From: Thraustochytrium sp. TN22
Taxonomy: Eukaryota; Sar; Bigyra; Thraustochytrida; Thraustochytriidae
Reading direction: 5' to 3'
DNA length: 64,000 bases
Assembly: GCA_013306675.1 (NCBI GenBank)
Contig: JABLUY010000074.1
Location: forward strand, 80,835 to 144,834
Shown here: positions 26,634 to 38,655 of the stretch, in pieces
How the letters are laid out: the number at the start of each line of letters is the position of its first letter
How positions within the stretch are numbered: the stretch's first letter is position 1
The notes under the pieces: generated by a model
What the model was told of the DNA's origin: nothing
Databases searched by the model: none
Seen by the model: only the letters and a program-made list of their open reading frames with translations
Program-made: the position numbers and the translations under genes

Positions 26634-27403
26634 TTCCGCGGCTCCTCACCTCCGAGGAGTTCCTCTCCTCGTCAGGCTCCTGGTCATCGTCCTGCCTCAG
26701 CCTGGCCTGCTTCAAGTTGGCCGGGTCCGGGACCCGGTCACTCAGCCTCGGCTTCGTCTTTCAAGTTCGCGGCGCGCCGGGCCCTGCCACTGATGATGAC
26801 CGGCGTCATTCCTTCGCACACCTATCCGGTTCGTGGTGCATTGCAGTGCATGGCGTCCGCAGTGCGGCCCGAGAATGGCGTCTAGTAGCTCTAGCTACCA
26901 GGGCTGCAGTCAGTCACTGTCAGTCCGTTGCAGTCCGCTGCGATCTTCGACGAGCAATCGCACACCAAACGCGCCGTCTCGCTACACCCTCTCCTCCGAG
27001 TCAGCTAGCTAACTCTGTTAGCTTCCAGCCGCCCAGCGTTCACGCCTTGCACGTTCCAGCCAGTTGCAGCCACCGCGGCGATTTCTTCCCCGCCAGACTC
27101 TGTCCTTTTCCCAGCCATGATCGCCATCATGATGATGAGAAGCGAATAGAACACCTAAAGAACGTCGGAACGCCGCGTGCCCGGCGTGACTGGCGCGCAA
27201 GCAGGGCTGGAGGAGAACGCAACAGGAACGTAAAGAACGGGCGCCGGGGCGCGCCGGAAAGGCGGTAACCCTGGGCGGGGCCGGGCGCGGGTGGGTGGCT
27301 TGCGGCGAGCAGTGGCGCCGCAGGCAGGCAGGCAACGCGAGGGCGCGGCAGACTGCAAGGCAGAGGTCGCGGAGCAGACTCGGCGCACGGGGAGGGGGAC
27401 AAG
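26634..27403. other. Divergent intergenic region upstream of eL33
   Basis: 770 nt containing the promoters of the coiled-coil gene and eL33. It includes CAGTCAGTCACTGTCAGTCCG-like short repeats near 26908-26940 and an AGCTAGCT run at 27003-27011. Pyrimidine-rich blocks occur around 26980-27110. No gene is supported. Confidence 0.35.
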
Positions 27404-28330
<927 letters not shown>

Positions 28331-28865
28331 GACACTTGTTGGGACCTCTGGATAAATCGTACGTGCTGCTATTGAGACTGTTTTCCCCTTGCTTGCAGGC
28401 TTGTCGCGAAGCCGACTGGCGTGCCCTGTGGGTCTCTCGCCGCTGCTCACCCGCTACTCACGCTTGGAGCGCTCTGCTGCCTGGGACTGCTCTTTTGCGC
28501 TCGCTTTCGCCGAGCGTCGCCGACCACGAGATGTACGACGCGGTTGCAAAACACACTCTTCCCGCGACTTCGACATGAGGCTCCGTGCGGTCTTCAACAT
28601 TGCTCGCAGCGGCCAGCATTCTGGCATGGTCTTGGCAAAGCTCTGCGCAGTGATCTCTTGACCAGCCAGCCAGCCAGGTCGAGCCTCGGCTTTCTTGGTG
28701 CGCAATCGCGGAGGGCCGGCATAGGGCAGCGTCCCTAGATTGGAGTCAGGTTGTGCACCCCGGCGTCCGGCCGCACGCACGCCGAGCGCGACTCCGACGA
28801 GGACCCTGGCTTGCCAAGAGCAAGCAAACCCGCAAAGGGCGATCAACGATCCAGAGCGGAAGAGG
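28331..28865. other. Intergenic region between eL33 and prolyl 4-hydroxylase
   Basis: 535 nt with no supported gene. Short CCAGCCAGCCAG run at 28661-28677. Open frames here are shadows without recognisable content. Confidence 0.35.
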
Positions 28866-30053
28866 ATGGCGCGCGCGCAGGCCAAGGCGAAGAAGAGCCC
28901 GGCGGCCGCGGCGGCGGCCGCGGCGGCCGCGGCGCACGGCGGCAAGAGCAGCAGCGGCAACGGCGGCGGCGGCATGCTGTCGGCGCTGTACGTGGCCGTG
29001 GGCGTGGTGGTGCTGGCGGTGGCGCTGGCGACGCTGCGGCAGCAGGACGTCGCGGCGACGGAGGGGGCGCCCCGCAGGGCCGCCCTGCCGCCCGTGGAGA
29101 ACCGGGTCCAGGGTATGTCGTTGGGCGAGATCGCGGCGCAGGCCCAGAAGCGCCCGTGCTCGAACAGGCACACGGACCGGGACTGCCACGCGTTCGCGGC
29201 GCAGGGTCAGTGCGCGGCGGCGCCCGGGTGGATGGCGGTGTTCTGCGCTGCGAGCTGCGACGTGTGCGAGCTGCGCGACCCGACGGTGCGCTGTGACGCG
29301 GAGCGCATCGGGTACGAGCGCACGCCGGCGCTGCAGGCCGGGTCCGTGGACGACCTGTTCCAGGACCTGGCGGAGCGGTACCCGGAGTACAACGTGACGT
29401 ACCTGGCCAAGCCGCCGGGCGCGCCGTGGGTGGTCAAGTTTCACAACTTTCTGAGCGACGAGGAGGTGGAGACGTTGATCGCGCAGGCAGCCGGCGGCCT
29501 GCAGCGCAGCACGGATCAGGGCGGTTTCAGCGAGGACGGCGTGCAGGAACAGGTGGTGTCCAAGGGGCGCACGAGCGAGAACGCGTGGTGCGACTCCAAG
29601 TGCGAGGCGAACCCGGTGGTGCGGCGCGTCATGGACCGCATCTCGGCCGTGTCCAGGGTGCCGCCAGAGAACTTTGAGTCCTTCCAGTTGCTGCGCTACC
29701 AGATCGGCCAGGAGTACAAGCGCCACCACGACTCGTCGGCAAACGACAACAAGATGCTGTCGGGCCCGCGCATCTACACCTTCTTCCTCTATCTGTCGGA
29801 TGTCGAGGAGGGTGGCGGCACGCGCTTCACGGACCTGCCGGAGCCCGTGACCAACCTTCCGGAGCGCGGCAGTGCCATCCTCTGGCCGAGCGTCACCAAC
29901 GACGACCCGACGCGCATCGAGCCGCTCGCGTACCATCAGGCGATGCCTGTGATCAAGGGCACCAAGTTGGCGGCAAACATTTGGATCCACCAGTACAACT
30001 ATGTCGTGCCGAATCTGCATGGCTGCACGGGTGCTTTTTCTGAGTTCGACTGA
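28866..30053 (+). CDS. Membrane-anchored prolyl 4-hydroxylase with ShK domain
   Basis: 395 residues from ATG 28866. Basic/Ala-rich cytosolic tail, then a single transmembrane segment (residues about 37-58, LSALYVAVGVVVLAVALATL), a type II ER topology. Residues about 97-137 are a six-Cys ShK-type module (CSNRHTDRDCHAF ... CAASCDVC). The C-terminal 200 residues are the 2-oxoglutarate/Fe(II) P4H catalytic domain: FESFQLLRYQIGQEYKRHHD with H287-x-D289, then RIYTFFLYLSDVEEGGGTRF, distal H357 and 2OG-binding K367 (VIKGTKLAANIWIH). All catalytic residues are present. It should hydroxylate proline in secretory-pathway proteins. P4H plus ShK is a known combination in plants, algae and stramenopiles. 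Confidence 0.93.
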   Translation: MARAQAKAKKSPAAAAAAAAAAAHGGKSSSGNGGGGMLSALYVAVGVVVLAVALATLRQQDVAATEGAPRRAALPPVENRVQGMSLGEIAAQAQKRPCSNRHTDRDCHAFAAQGQCAAAPGWMAVFCAASCDVCELRDPTVRCDAERIGYERTPALQAGSVDDLFQDLAERYPEYNVTYLAKPPGAPWVVKFHNFLSDEEVETLIAQAAGGLQRSTDQGGFSEDGVQEQVVSKGRTSENAWCDSKCEANPVVRRVMDRISAVSRVPPENFESFQLLRYQIGQEYKRHHDSSANDNKMLSGPRIYTFFLYLSDVEEGGGTRFTDLPEPVTNLPERGSAILWPSVTNDDPTRIEPLAYHQAMPVIKGTKLAANIWIHQYNYVVPNLHGCTGAFSEFD

Positions 30054-30361
30054 TTTTCCGTGTGTAAGAAAGAAAAAGACTGCGATCCTGTCAAGTTGAC
30101 GCGTGGCGCGCGGCGCGAGTGTTTGTGACAAGGTCATTTGCCCGTGCAAACGCGATGCAGTCTGAGCGATTGTCTTGTGGTCGTCCTGTAGCGCCATGCG
30201 TTGCTGCGTATATCTGATAGCGATCACGTCAGCCACATCATCCATGACATCATCTCGCACCAAAAGCTACGCTTGGCTTTCTCGTGACAAGCCACGTGCA
30301 AGCGGGTTGGTAATTTCAATCAGCAACACAAAAGCAAGGCGCGTGCAGGGACCAGACCGGC
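30054..30361. other. 3' flank of prolyl 4-hydroxylase
   Basis: 308 nt of moderate GC, no gene seen. It leads directly into the duplicated beta-tubulin 3' flank. Confidence 0.35.
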
Positions 30362-30978
30362 CGTCGGGACTTGTGTGTGCTCGCGCGCCGTTTTCGCTCC
30401 TCCAATCACTCTCATTGCGTGCTTGTTTGGTCTGGCACATCACAGGTTCAAGCAGCAGCACGCTTGTAGGACGGCAAACATCATCGTGGCGCGGCCGGCA
30501 GGCGGGGCATTCCCTCGCGCCGCAAGACGCGGGTTGGTGGTCTGTCGCTCGCTTGCTTCTTGCGGTGCGCGTTGAGCGTGTCACGCTTCGTCGGGACTTG
30601 TGTGTGCTCGCGGCGAGTTGCGCGCCGTCATGGTCCAGTCACTCTCATTGCGTGCTTGGTCTCTCTTGTCTTCTCTCTCCCTTGGAAATAAGAGACGAAG
30701 CAAGAGACAAACAAAAGAAAGGTGGGACGTCAAACAAAAGAAAGGTGGGGGACGTAAAACTCGGTTACCACGAACGAAACATCAAAAGTTCAAGCAGCAG
30801 CACGTTTGTAAGACGGGAATCATCATCTTGCAGGGCGGCAGAGGAGGCCGGCAGGCGGGGCATTCCCTCGCGCCGTTAGAAGCGGTTGGTGGCCGCTCGC
30901 TCGCTTGCCAGCCAGGCGGTGCTCATCAGCAGAGGGTGGTGTTGGACCGTCTTGCGGTGCGCGTTGAGCGTGTCACGC

Positions 30979-30980
<2 letters not shown>
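30362..30980. repeat. Tandem duplication of the beta-tubulin 3' flank
   Basis: Copy 1 (about 30362-30588) and copy 2 (about 30591-30980) share, in order, GTCGGGACTTGTGTGTGCTCG, CACTCTCATTGCGTGCTTG, TTCAAGCAGCAGCACG, GGCAGGCGGGGCATTCCCTC and GCGGTGCGCGTTGAGCGTGT. Copy 2 is longer through insertions, including a GAGACGAAGCAAGAGACAAAC-type purine stretch. The shared block of copy 2 runs to the tubulin stop codon and no further, so copy 1 is a duplicated 3' untranslated/terminator region. Confidence 0.88.
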
Positions 30981-32622
<1,642 letters not shown>

Positions 32623-33030
32623 TTAGTTTCCGCTAGCCGCGCGCTAGCGCGGCCTAGCGCCGAGCCCTGTCCGTTGCGCGCGGGCGCGCCGCGGGCGGCC
32701 GGCCGGCGCGGCGCGGCGCGGCGCCGCCGCCGCGCGGGGCCTCCGGGTTCGCGGCGCGGCGCGGCGCGAGCGAGCAGCGCGGCGAGAAAGAGCGCAGAAA
32801 GAATGAATGAGCAGAGCGGAGGAGAGAGGCGCGGGAGAGAGAGAGGCGCGGACCGGGGGCGGATCTTTTGAGGAACCCTGACAGACCCTGAGCGGCGCGG
32901 CGAGGGCGAGGAGAGGGCGGCGGCGCGCGGGCAGGAGGAGGAGCGGCGGCGCGGAGCGCGGCGAAGAGGGCGGCTGCCGAGCTCGCTGGCAGCTGGCCGT
33001 GGCTGGTGGCCGAAAGCGAGGAAGCGCGAA

Positions 33031-33071
33031 GAAAGCGAGAAAGCGAGAAAGCGAGAAAGCGAGAAAGCGAG
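33031..33071. repeat. (GCGAGAAA)n octanucleotide repeat
   Basis: Five near-perfect GCGAGAAA units upstream of beta-tubulin. Confidence 0.9.
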
Positions 33072-34006
33072 CCTCGACTCGCGCCTTGGCGCTGGGTGGG
33101 CCGAGCCGGTAACGGCTCGGAGTGGTTAGTTAGTTAGTTAGCGAGCGGCTCGGACTCGGGGCGCCGCCGCGCGCTGCAGCAGGCTGGTGCGGACGGCGTG
33201 AGTGGGTTAGCGGCGGCAGCGACGCGCGCGGAGCGTGACGAAGCCGGGGCGACTCGGATGGCTGGCTTGGTTGGTCCTGCTTGTGCCTGCGTTTGGTTCG
33301 TGGTACGTCAACTACGAGCTGGGCCCAGCTAGGCTAGCTAGCTAGTAGCTTCGCACGGAGGAGTTGAGGCGAGCGAGGCTGCGCGAGACTGCGCGAGGCT
33401 GGTGGGCCGGTGCGGCGAGCCGAGACGCGGCATGGCAAGCCTGGCAAGTCGGCCACCGGACGGGAGCCTGGCTGTTGGGCTCTGGTTGGTAGTTGGCGGC
33501 GTCGCGCCGCGCAGCGGCGCAGGCCTTGCCAACCTTGGGCTCCACTGATGAGCCACGGCGGGATGGCGTGCAACGGCTCGCGCACACTTCGCGTGCACGT
33601 TCGCGTTGAGGTTGAGCTTTTGAGCTTGAGCTTTCAGATGTCTCGGTGGGTCGGACCTCGAGCCACCGTGCCGCCGGTGGAGAGCTGAGCTCGGAGGCGG
33701 GCCGACCGTCACGAGTCGGAGTCCACTGCACCACACAACCACCTGGCACGGCACTCATGTCGAGCGCAGGTGCGGGAACTTTGGTGCTTGCGCTCGCTTG
33801 CTCGCTTCACATTTGTGTGAAGCCACTCTGTTCTACTTGGTCCTTGCGGGGTGGCTTCGGCATGACACGAGCCCCCGTCTCGCACTGTCAGACGCACTCT
33901 CGTCCCCGCCTCGCACTGACAGTCGCACTCTCCTCGTCGTCTCGTCAATCTGACAGTGAGCAAGGACAGAAGCACACATGCAAGCAACGGCATGACATAA
34001 CTAATC

Positions 34007-34116
34007 AATCGGAAAGAAAAGAAGATTGCTTGATAAGATTACTTGTAACGATTGCTTGATCATCGGAAAGAAAAGAAGATTGCTTGATCATCGGAAAGAA
34101 AAGAAGATTGCTTGAT
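34007..34116. repeat. 28-bp AT-rich tandem repeat
   Basis: Units built around ATCGGAAAGAAAAGAAGATT followed by GCTTGAT at 34007-34033, 34061-34088 and 34089-34116, with a degenerate unit at 34034-34060. Strikingly AT-rich against the GC-rich surroundings. Confidence 0.92.
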
Positions 34117-34520
34117 CATGACATTGTACCAGCATAGCAACCTTTCGTGGGTTGATTCGGAAAAGGTATAAATGGGTGGGTCTCTCTCAAGCGCGCGCTG
34201 TGGTGGCTTGGATGTCTTGGGTCGCTAGCTAGCTCGCTCGCTCCATTGCAAAGCTTGCTAGCTAGCTCCATGGTTGGATTCTCTCTCAAGCGCGCTGTGG
34301 CTGCCTTGGAGATTTTGAGATCGGAAGTCTCTCTCATTGGTCTCGAGGTGTCGCACGACGCGGAGGTGCTGGAGCCTGGCAGACTATCTGTTGCACAGGC
34401 AGTCCAGACTGGGCGTGCATGGCGTTCATTCGCATTGGTGTTCGCGCATTCGCATTCACATCTGACGCATCTGCACTGTGGAGGCTCATGCGTGCGATGG
34501 GGCTACGTGATTGATTGATC

Positions 34521-36194
34521 CTACTGCATGGCGCCAGCGGGCTCGGGCTGCCGCATGAGCGCGTCGCGATACCTGCGCTCCTTGCGCTCCTTGCGGGCGG
34601 CAGCGCGAGCTGCACGCTCGCGCTGGCGCTTCGCACGCGCAGGGCGGTAGTAGAGGACGAGGATGGCGATCACGTTGATGAGCAGGCCCAGACGGGCCAC
34701 GGCCGTGAACATGCGCACGAAGTCGTGCGCAAAAATGTGCTCGAGCGCGAAGCCGCTCAGGGAGCCCACCGCGATCTGCGCCACGCCCATGCACGCCGAC
34801 ACCATGGCGACGAGGAAGCCAGAATGGTCGCTGTCCTTCTCGTCTTCGGCGTCGCTCTCGGACTCGTCCTCCTCCTCGGTGGCGTCCGTGTCGCTCTCGT
34901 TAGGGGCATCGGCGCCGTTCGCATTCGCGTTGCCGCCGCCGTTCGCCGCAGACAGCGTCCCGTACGAGCGGCGCGCAGCCGCGGCAGCCAGCGCGGCGCG
35001 CGCCGCGTGCTCCTTGGCGCGGTGGTACAGCGTGCGCACGGCGATGAGCATGTTGTTCACATGCGGCGGGTAGCAGAGGCCGGCAAGGCCCGCCACGACA
35101 ATAGTGCCGGCGCCGTCGCCGAAGAGCGGCAGCAGCAGCATGGACAGGCCGTAGAGCAGCTGCGCCGAGAAGTAGACTATCCGGGGGCCGTAGCGCACAT
35201 TCAAAGCGCGGAGCCGAAAGCTAACCAGGAAGCTCAGCAGCGCGCCCAGCGCGAGGCCGGCGAAGCTCGTCCGCAGATGGAGCGAGCTCGTGATCTGCAC
35301 CGTGCTGGTCCACGCCGAGGTCCAGTACAGGTCCTTCAGCATGATCTGGATCCAGCCGAACCAGTGCACCACGAGCAGCACGCCTCTCCGCCACGGCAGC
35401 GACTGCCAGGTGATCTCTGGCGTCACCAAATTGAGCATGGGCAGGCTGTCGTGGCCCTCCGAGGCCGGGCTCGGGTCCTCCACGTCGAGCACGGTCTCGC
35501 TCGACTCCATGAGCGGGTCCACCTCAGCGTGGTCCTTTTCTGAGCGCTCGGAGGGCGCCAGGCAGAGCAGCGTCGATGTGCACACCACGAGCACCACGGC
35601 CGCGCAAAGTGCCAGGCCCACCAGGTGGTTCGCCGGCGCTGACGTGATGGGCACGTGCGAGAAGGACCGCACGTCGAGCATGTAGCCCACCGGGAAGGCG
35701 CCCAACAGCATGGCAAAGAGGCGGCCCGCCATTTGGAACCGCGAGAAGCGCGCGTTGAGCTCGTTGCGCCGATCCGGGTCGCGCAGCGTCAGGTCCTCAA
35801 TCATGGCGCGCGACGGCACTAGCAAGGCGTCGTGGCTGCAGTCGCTGATGGCGAACCCGGTCACCGCCAGGAGCGCCACCGCCGTCTGCGTGTCGGCCAA
35901 TCGGTACGAGAGCATGAGGAGCGTCAGCCCGAGCAGGCCTGTCAAGGCCAGCGCGCCCAGGAATGGCTTGCGCCGCCCCAGCGAGTCACTGAACGCGCCA
36001 ACGCCCAGCTGCAGCCCCACGCCCAGGATTGGGTTCACCAGGTACGCGAACCCCGTGTACTTGAGTGGCACATTCAGCCACAGCAGGTACGGCACGATAG
36101 TCGACTCCTGCACGGCCCACGTGAACTCCACCGCCAGGCCGACAAGCCCGGCCCACTGCGCCACCATCTCTCGCCCATGATCGTCGTCCGACAT
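34521..36194 (-). CDS. SLC45/SUT-like sugar-proton symporter (MFS, GPH family)
   Basis: 557 residues from the ATG at 36194 (complement). About twelve hydrophobic segments are visible. Family marks include the N-terminal LVGLAVEFTWAVQESTIVPYL, which resembles the sucrose-transporter start, and the loop SDSLGRRKPFLGALA, the MFS loop 2-3 signature with RRKP. A second half begins near WFGWIQIMLKDLYWTSAW, matching the W-x-x-x-x-x-D/F-x-TDW region of SLC45/SUT proteins with TSAW in place of TDW. A large acidic cytosolic loop (residues about 445-470, ESDTDATEEEDESESDAEDE) precedes the last membrane segments. Likely imports disaccharides with protons at the plasma membrane or a vacuolar membrane. Substrate is not determinable here. 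Confidence 0.85.
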   Translation of the reverse strand: MSDDDHGREMVAQWAGLVGLAVEFTWAVQESTIVPYLLWLNVPLKYTGFAYLVNPILGVGLQLGVGAFSDSLGRRKPFLGALALTGLLGLTLLMLSYRLADTQTAVALLAVTGFAISDCSHDALLVPSRAMIEDLTLRDPDRRNELNARFSRFQMAGRLFAMLLGAFPVGYMLDVRSFSHVPITSAPANHLVGLALCAAVVLVVCTSTLLCLAPSERSEKDHAEVDPLMESSETVLDVEDPSPASEGHDSLPMLNLVTPEITWQSLPWRRGVLLVVHWFGWIQIMLKDLYWTSAWTSTVQITSSLHLRTSFAGLALGALLSFLVSFRLRALNVRYGPRIVYFSAQLLYGLSMLLLPLFGDGAGTIVVAGLAGLCYPPHVNNMLIAVRTLYHRAKEHAARAALAAAAARRSYGTLSAANGGGNANANGADAPNESDTDATEEEDESESDAEDEKDSDHSGFLVAMVSACMGVAQIAVGSLSGFALEHIFAHDFVRMFTAVARLGLLINVIAILVLYYRPARAKRQRERAARAAARKERKERRYRDALMRQPEPAGAMQ

Positions 36195-36825
36195 CCTCTC
36201 GACCCGATCGAAGATCTCTCGATCGATGATCTCTCGATCGATGATCTCGACGACCTGATCGGTACCTTGCCTGCGCGCGCTTTGCTCGCTTGCTTGCCTG
36301 CTTGCCTGCTTGCCTGCCTGCGCTGCTCACTCGCCCCTGTCCTGCACCTCGCTCGCGGCCGTCAGCCCCCGAGCCGAGGCGAAGATACGCGCCCCCCTCG
36401 CGCCCCGCAGACGTCGCTCAGCCGCGCCCACGGCGCCGCAGCCGCTCCAGCGCCGCAGAGGCTCGTCCCCGCTCCCGCTCTGCCGCCCCGCGCAGCCGCG
36501 CGGCGGACCTCGCGCGCCGGCCGGCGGTCTGCCGCGCCGGGCGCGCCTGCCCGACGCTCGAGGCGCCGTCGCCCGTCTTTTGGAGGCCCGCCGCCCCGGG
36601 GTCACCCACCCGCGCACCCGCGTGTGCGCGCGAAGCAGAAGCAGTACAGCGCGAATCAGCCTGAGCGATTCCAGTGCTGTGTGGCGGCGCATCGCGAAGC
36701 GCCCGAAGAGGCGCGCGGGGCACCCGGCTCCCTGGATCAGTGGTGATGGATCGGGTGGCGGCGCTGCGCGTGCAGAGGCAGAGCTGCCGGTGCCGCCGGT
36801 GGCTGGTGCTGCTGGCGGCTGCCAG

Positions 36826-36861
<36 letters not shown>

Positions 36862-38655
36862 CATGCGCGCAAAAGGCAAGAGAGAGCGGGCGTCGGAGCC
36901 GAGCTTGCGTGCGCCGTGCAGTGCAGTGAAGAGGGAGCGAGCGAGCCTCCCAGCTGGCTCCCACGAGTGCTGCGCTGACCGCGGTCCGAGTCGTGCCAGC
37001 CACTCCTACACTCTGTAACACTCATCAGGCTGGCAAGCTCAAGTTAGCCAACGTTAGGCCTCTAGAGACTCGCAGCGTGGCGCGGCGTCAGCCACTGCAC
37101 GGCGACTGGGCTCACTGTCAGTGCCAGTCTCGTGGCACGCATGTGGTGAGAGACGTGTGGAGAAGCGGACGGCCTTGTGTGGCATGTAGGGGGCACGGGA
37201 AGGCACGGAAGTCCTTGGACGATCGATGGCAGAGGAGGAAGCCCTGCCGCAACTTGACCTGGCAGATGAAGTGAGCCCGGTAGTCAGGCGAGCGTAAACT
37301 GCGGGATCGTCACAGCCTGAGCTTGTTGAACACGCGAGCGGTCACCGTCACAGAGTCAGGGCCACTGCAGACGAGCTTTGCTCGCCATCGAAGTCATTGC
37401 GACCTCTAAGTTAGAGGCTCTTGCTGCCCTGCAGTGGCCGGCCTCCAGCTAGCTACCACTGATGTAAGCAGCAAGGGCCTTTCCGCCAGCCCAGGTGGCT
37501 GGCTACTAGTACAAGCATCAACATCTTCGCACTGGCATCGGCAACGGCTGAGCCAGGCAAGCTGCACTGCACTGGCAGGCAGAAGCAGCGCTGCCTCGTT
37601 ATCGTCAGGCCCACAAGAGAGCTTGCGTGCAATGTTTGCCGCGCGCGCAGGGCACACAGCACAATCCCGCGAGCAACTCAGCGTGTGTCTCCTAGCCTGG
37701 CGATGCCCGCGATCTTGACGTTGCGGCTGGTCAGTTGGCAGGCAGGCTTGCGCCAGCCGCAGCCCAAAAAGTCGAGCGTGCGCCGCGGCCGCGTCTTGCG
37801 CCAATGCGCCGCGATCTTTCGGACGGCTCGGAAGATCTCCGGCCGGAGGCGGGCCGAAAGACGCAGAGGCCTCGCCCGGCTCGCCGCCCACGTCACGAGC
37901 CAGCACGAGCCACCTTTCCACCTCGTCCGAGCTCTGTCCGTTGTTTCCTGCTTGCCTTGCCTTTTAGCTGCCAGCTGTAGAGGCCTGCAAGTTAGTAAAG
38001 GCCGGCAAAGGCTTGCGGCCAGTGGCCACAGGCTCAAGCCAGCGGCGGCGGCAGCCAGGGTGTGCGTCCGTTCTCCCCGCTGCAATCGAGCCATCGTCGA
38101 GCCCGCGCTGCTCCGCTCCGAGTCCGCTTCGCGCCGTGGCCGCTCCATCCCGTCGCCAGGCCGATCACGGCGCAGCGTGACGTACTGTACTACTGGCAGC
38201 GCAGCCGCGGCGCCCTCCTCGCCACCGTGCCAGCTCTCTACTAGCTAGAAACGCGGCCATTGCTGTGCCGAATGGCTGACGACCTCGAAGCGCTGCCCGC
38301 TGGCTTGCTGGTACGCGCTGCAGGTACGTGGACGCTGTCACGGTGGCAGGCCGGAGGCCACCAATGACCATGGTGACTGGGAAGGGCCGGGGGGAGGGAA
38401 GGGCTCGTCTAGTAGGCCTAGGCCTTAGTTACATAATTTTACATTCTGACTGACGACGTGACGCGGCGGCTGCTGCAGCCCGCAGCAGAACCGCAACTGA
38501 CGTCACGGTGACGGGGCGACTAGGCCTAGGAGGCCTGGCCCACGAGCAGTGGATTCTGTGCACCAAGTGCAGGGCCGCGGGACAGGGCCGCAACATAGTT
38601 TGGTGGAGGGCGTGACACAACGAAGACCCTGCGAGGCGTGTGGCGGCCTGCTGGG
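36195..38655. other. 2.5-kb region with no supported gene
   Basis: Starts with a GATCGAT-rich stretch (36200-36260), then CTTGCCTG repeats (36285-36320), GC-rich sequence to about 36700, a (TGGC)n run at 36821-36858, and mixed sequence with scattered Ala/Arg-rich frames that look random. CTAGCT runs occur at 37447-37455 and 38238-38246. A CCTAGGCCT-type palindromic motif occurs at about 38413 and 38523. The promoter of the following helicase-like gene should lie near the right end. Confidence 0.4.
36821..36858. repeat. (TGGC)n tetranucleotide repeat
   Basis: About eight GGCT/TGGC units in the gene-free stretch. Confidence 0.9.

Noticed and set aside
26717-27268. 183-codon plus-strand frame upstream of eL33
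   Set aside because: Non-ATG start, random-looking composition, overlaps expected promoter.
34270-34518. 82-residue plus-strand frame downstream of a TATAAA box
   Set aside because: No recognisable domain and not clearly above chance length; noted in findings as possible transcription only.
36310-36978. 222-codon Ala/Arg/Pro-rich frame in the gene-free region
   Set aside because: Composition is what GC-rich non-coding DNA yields; no domain.
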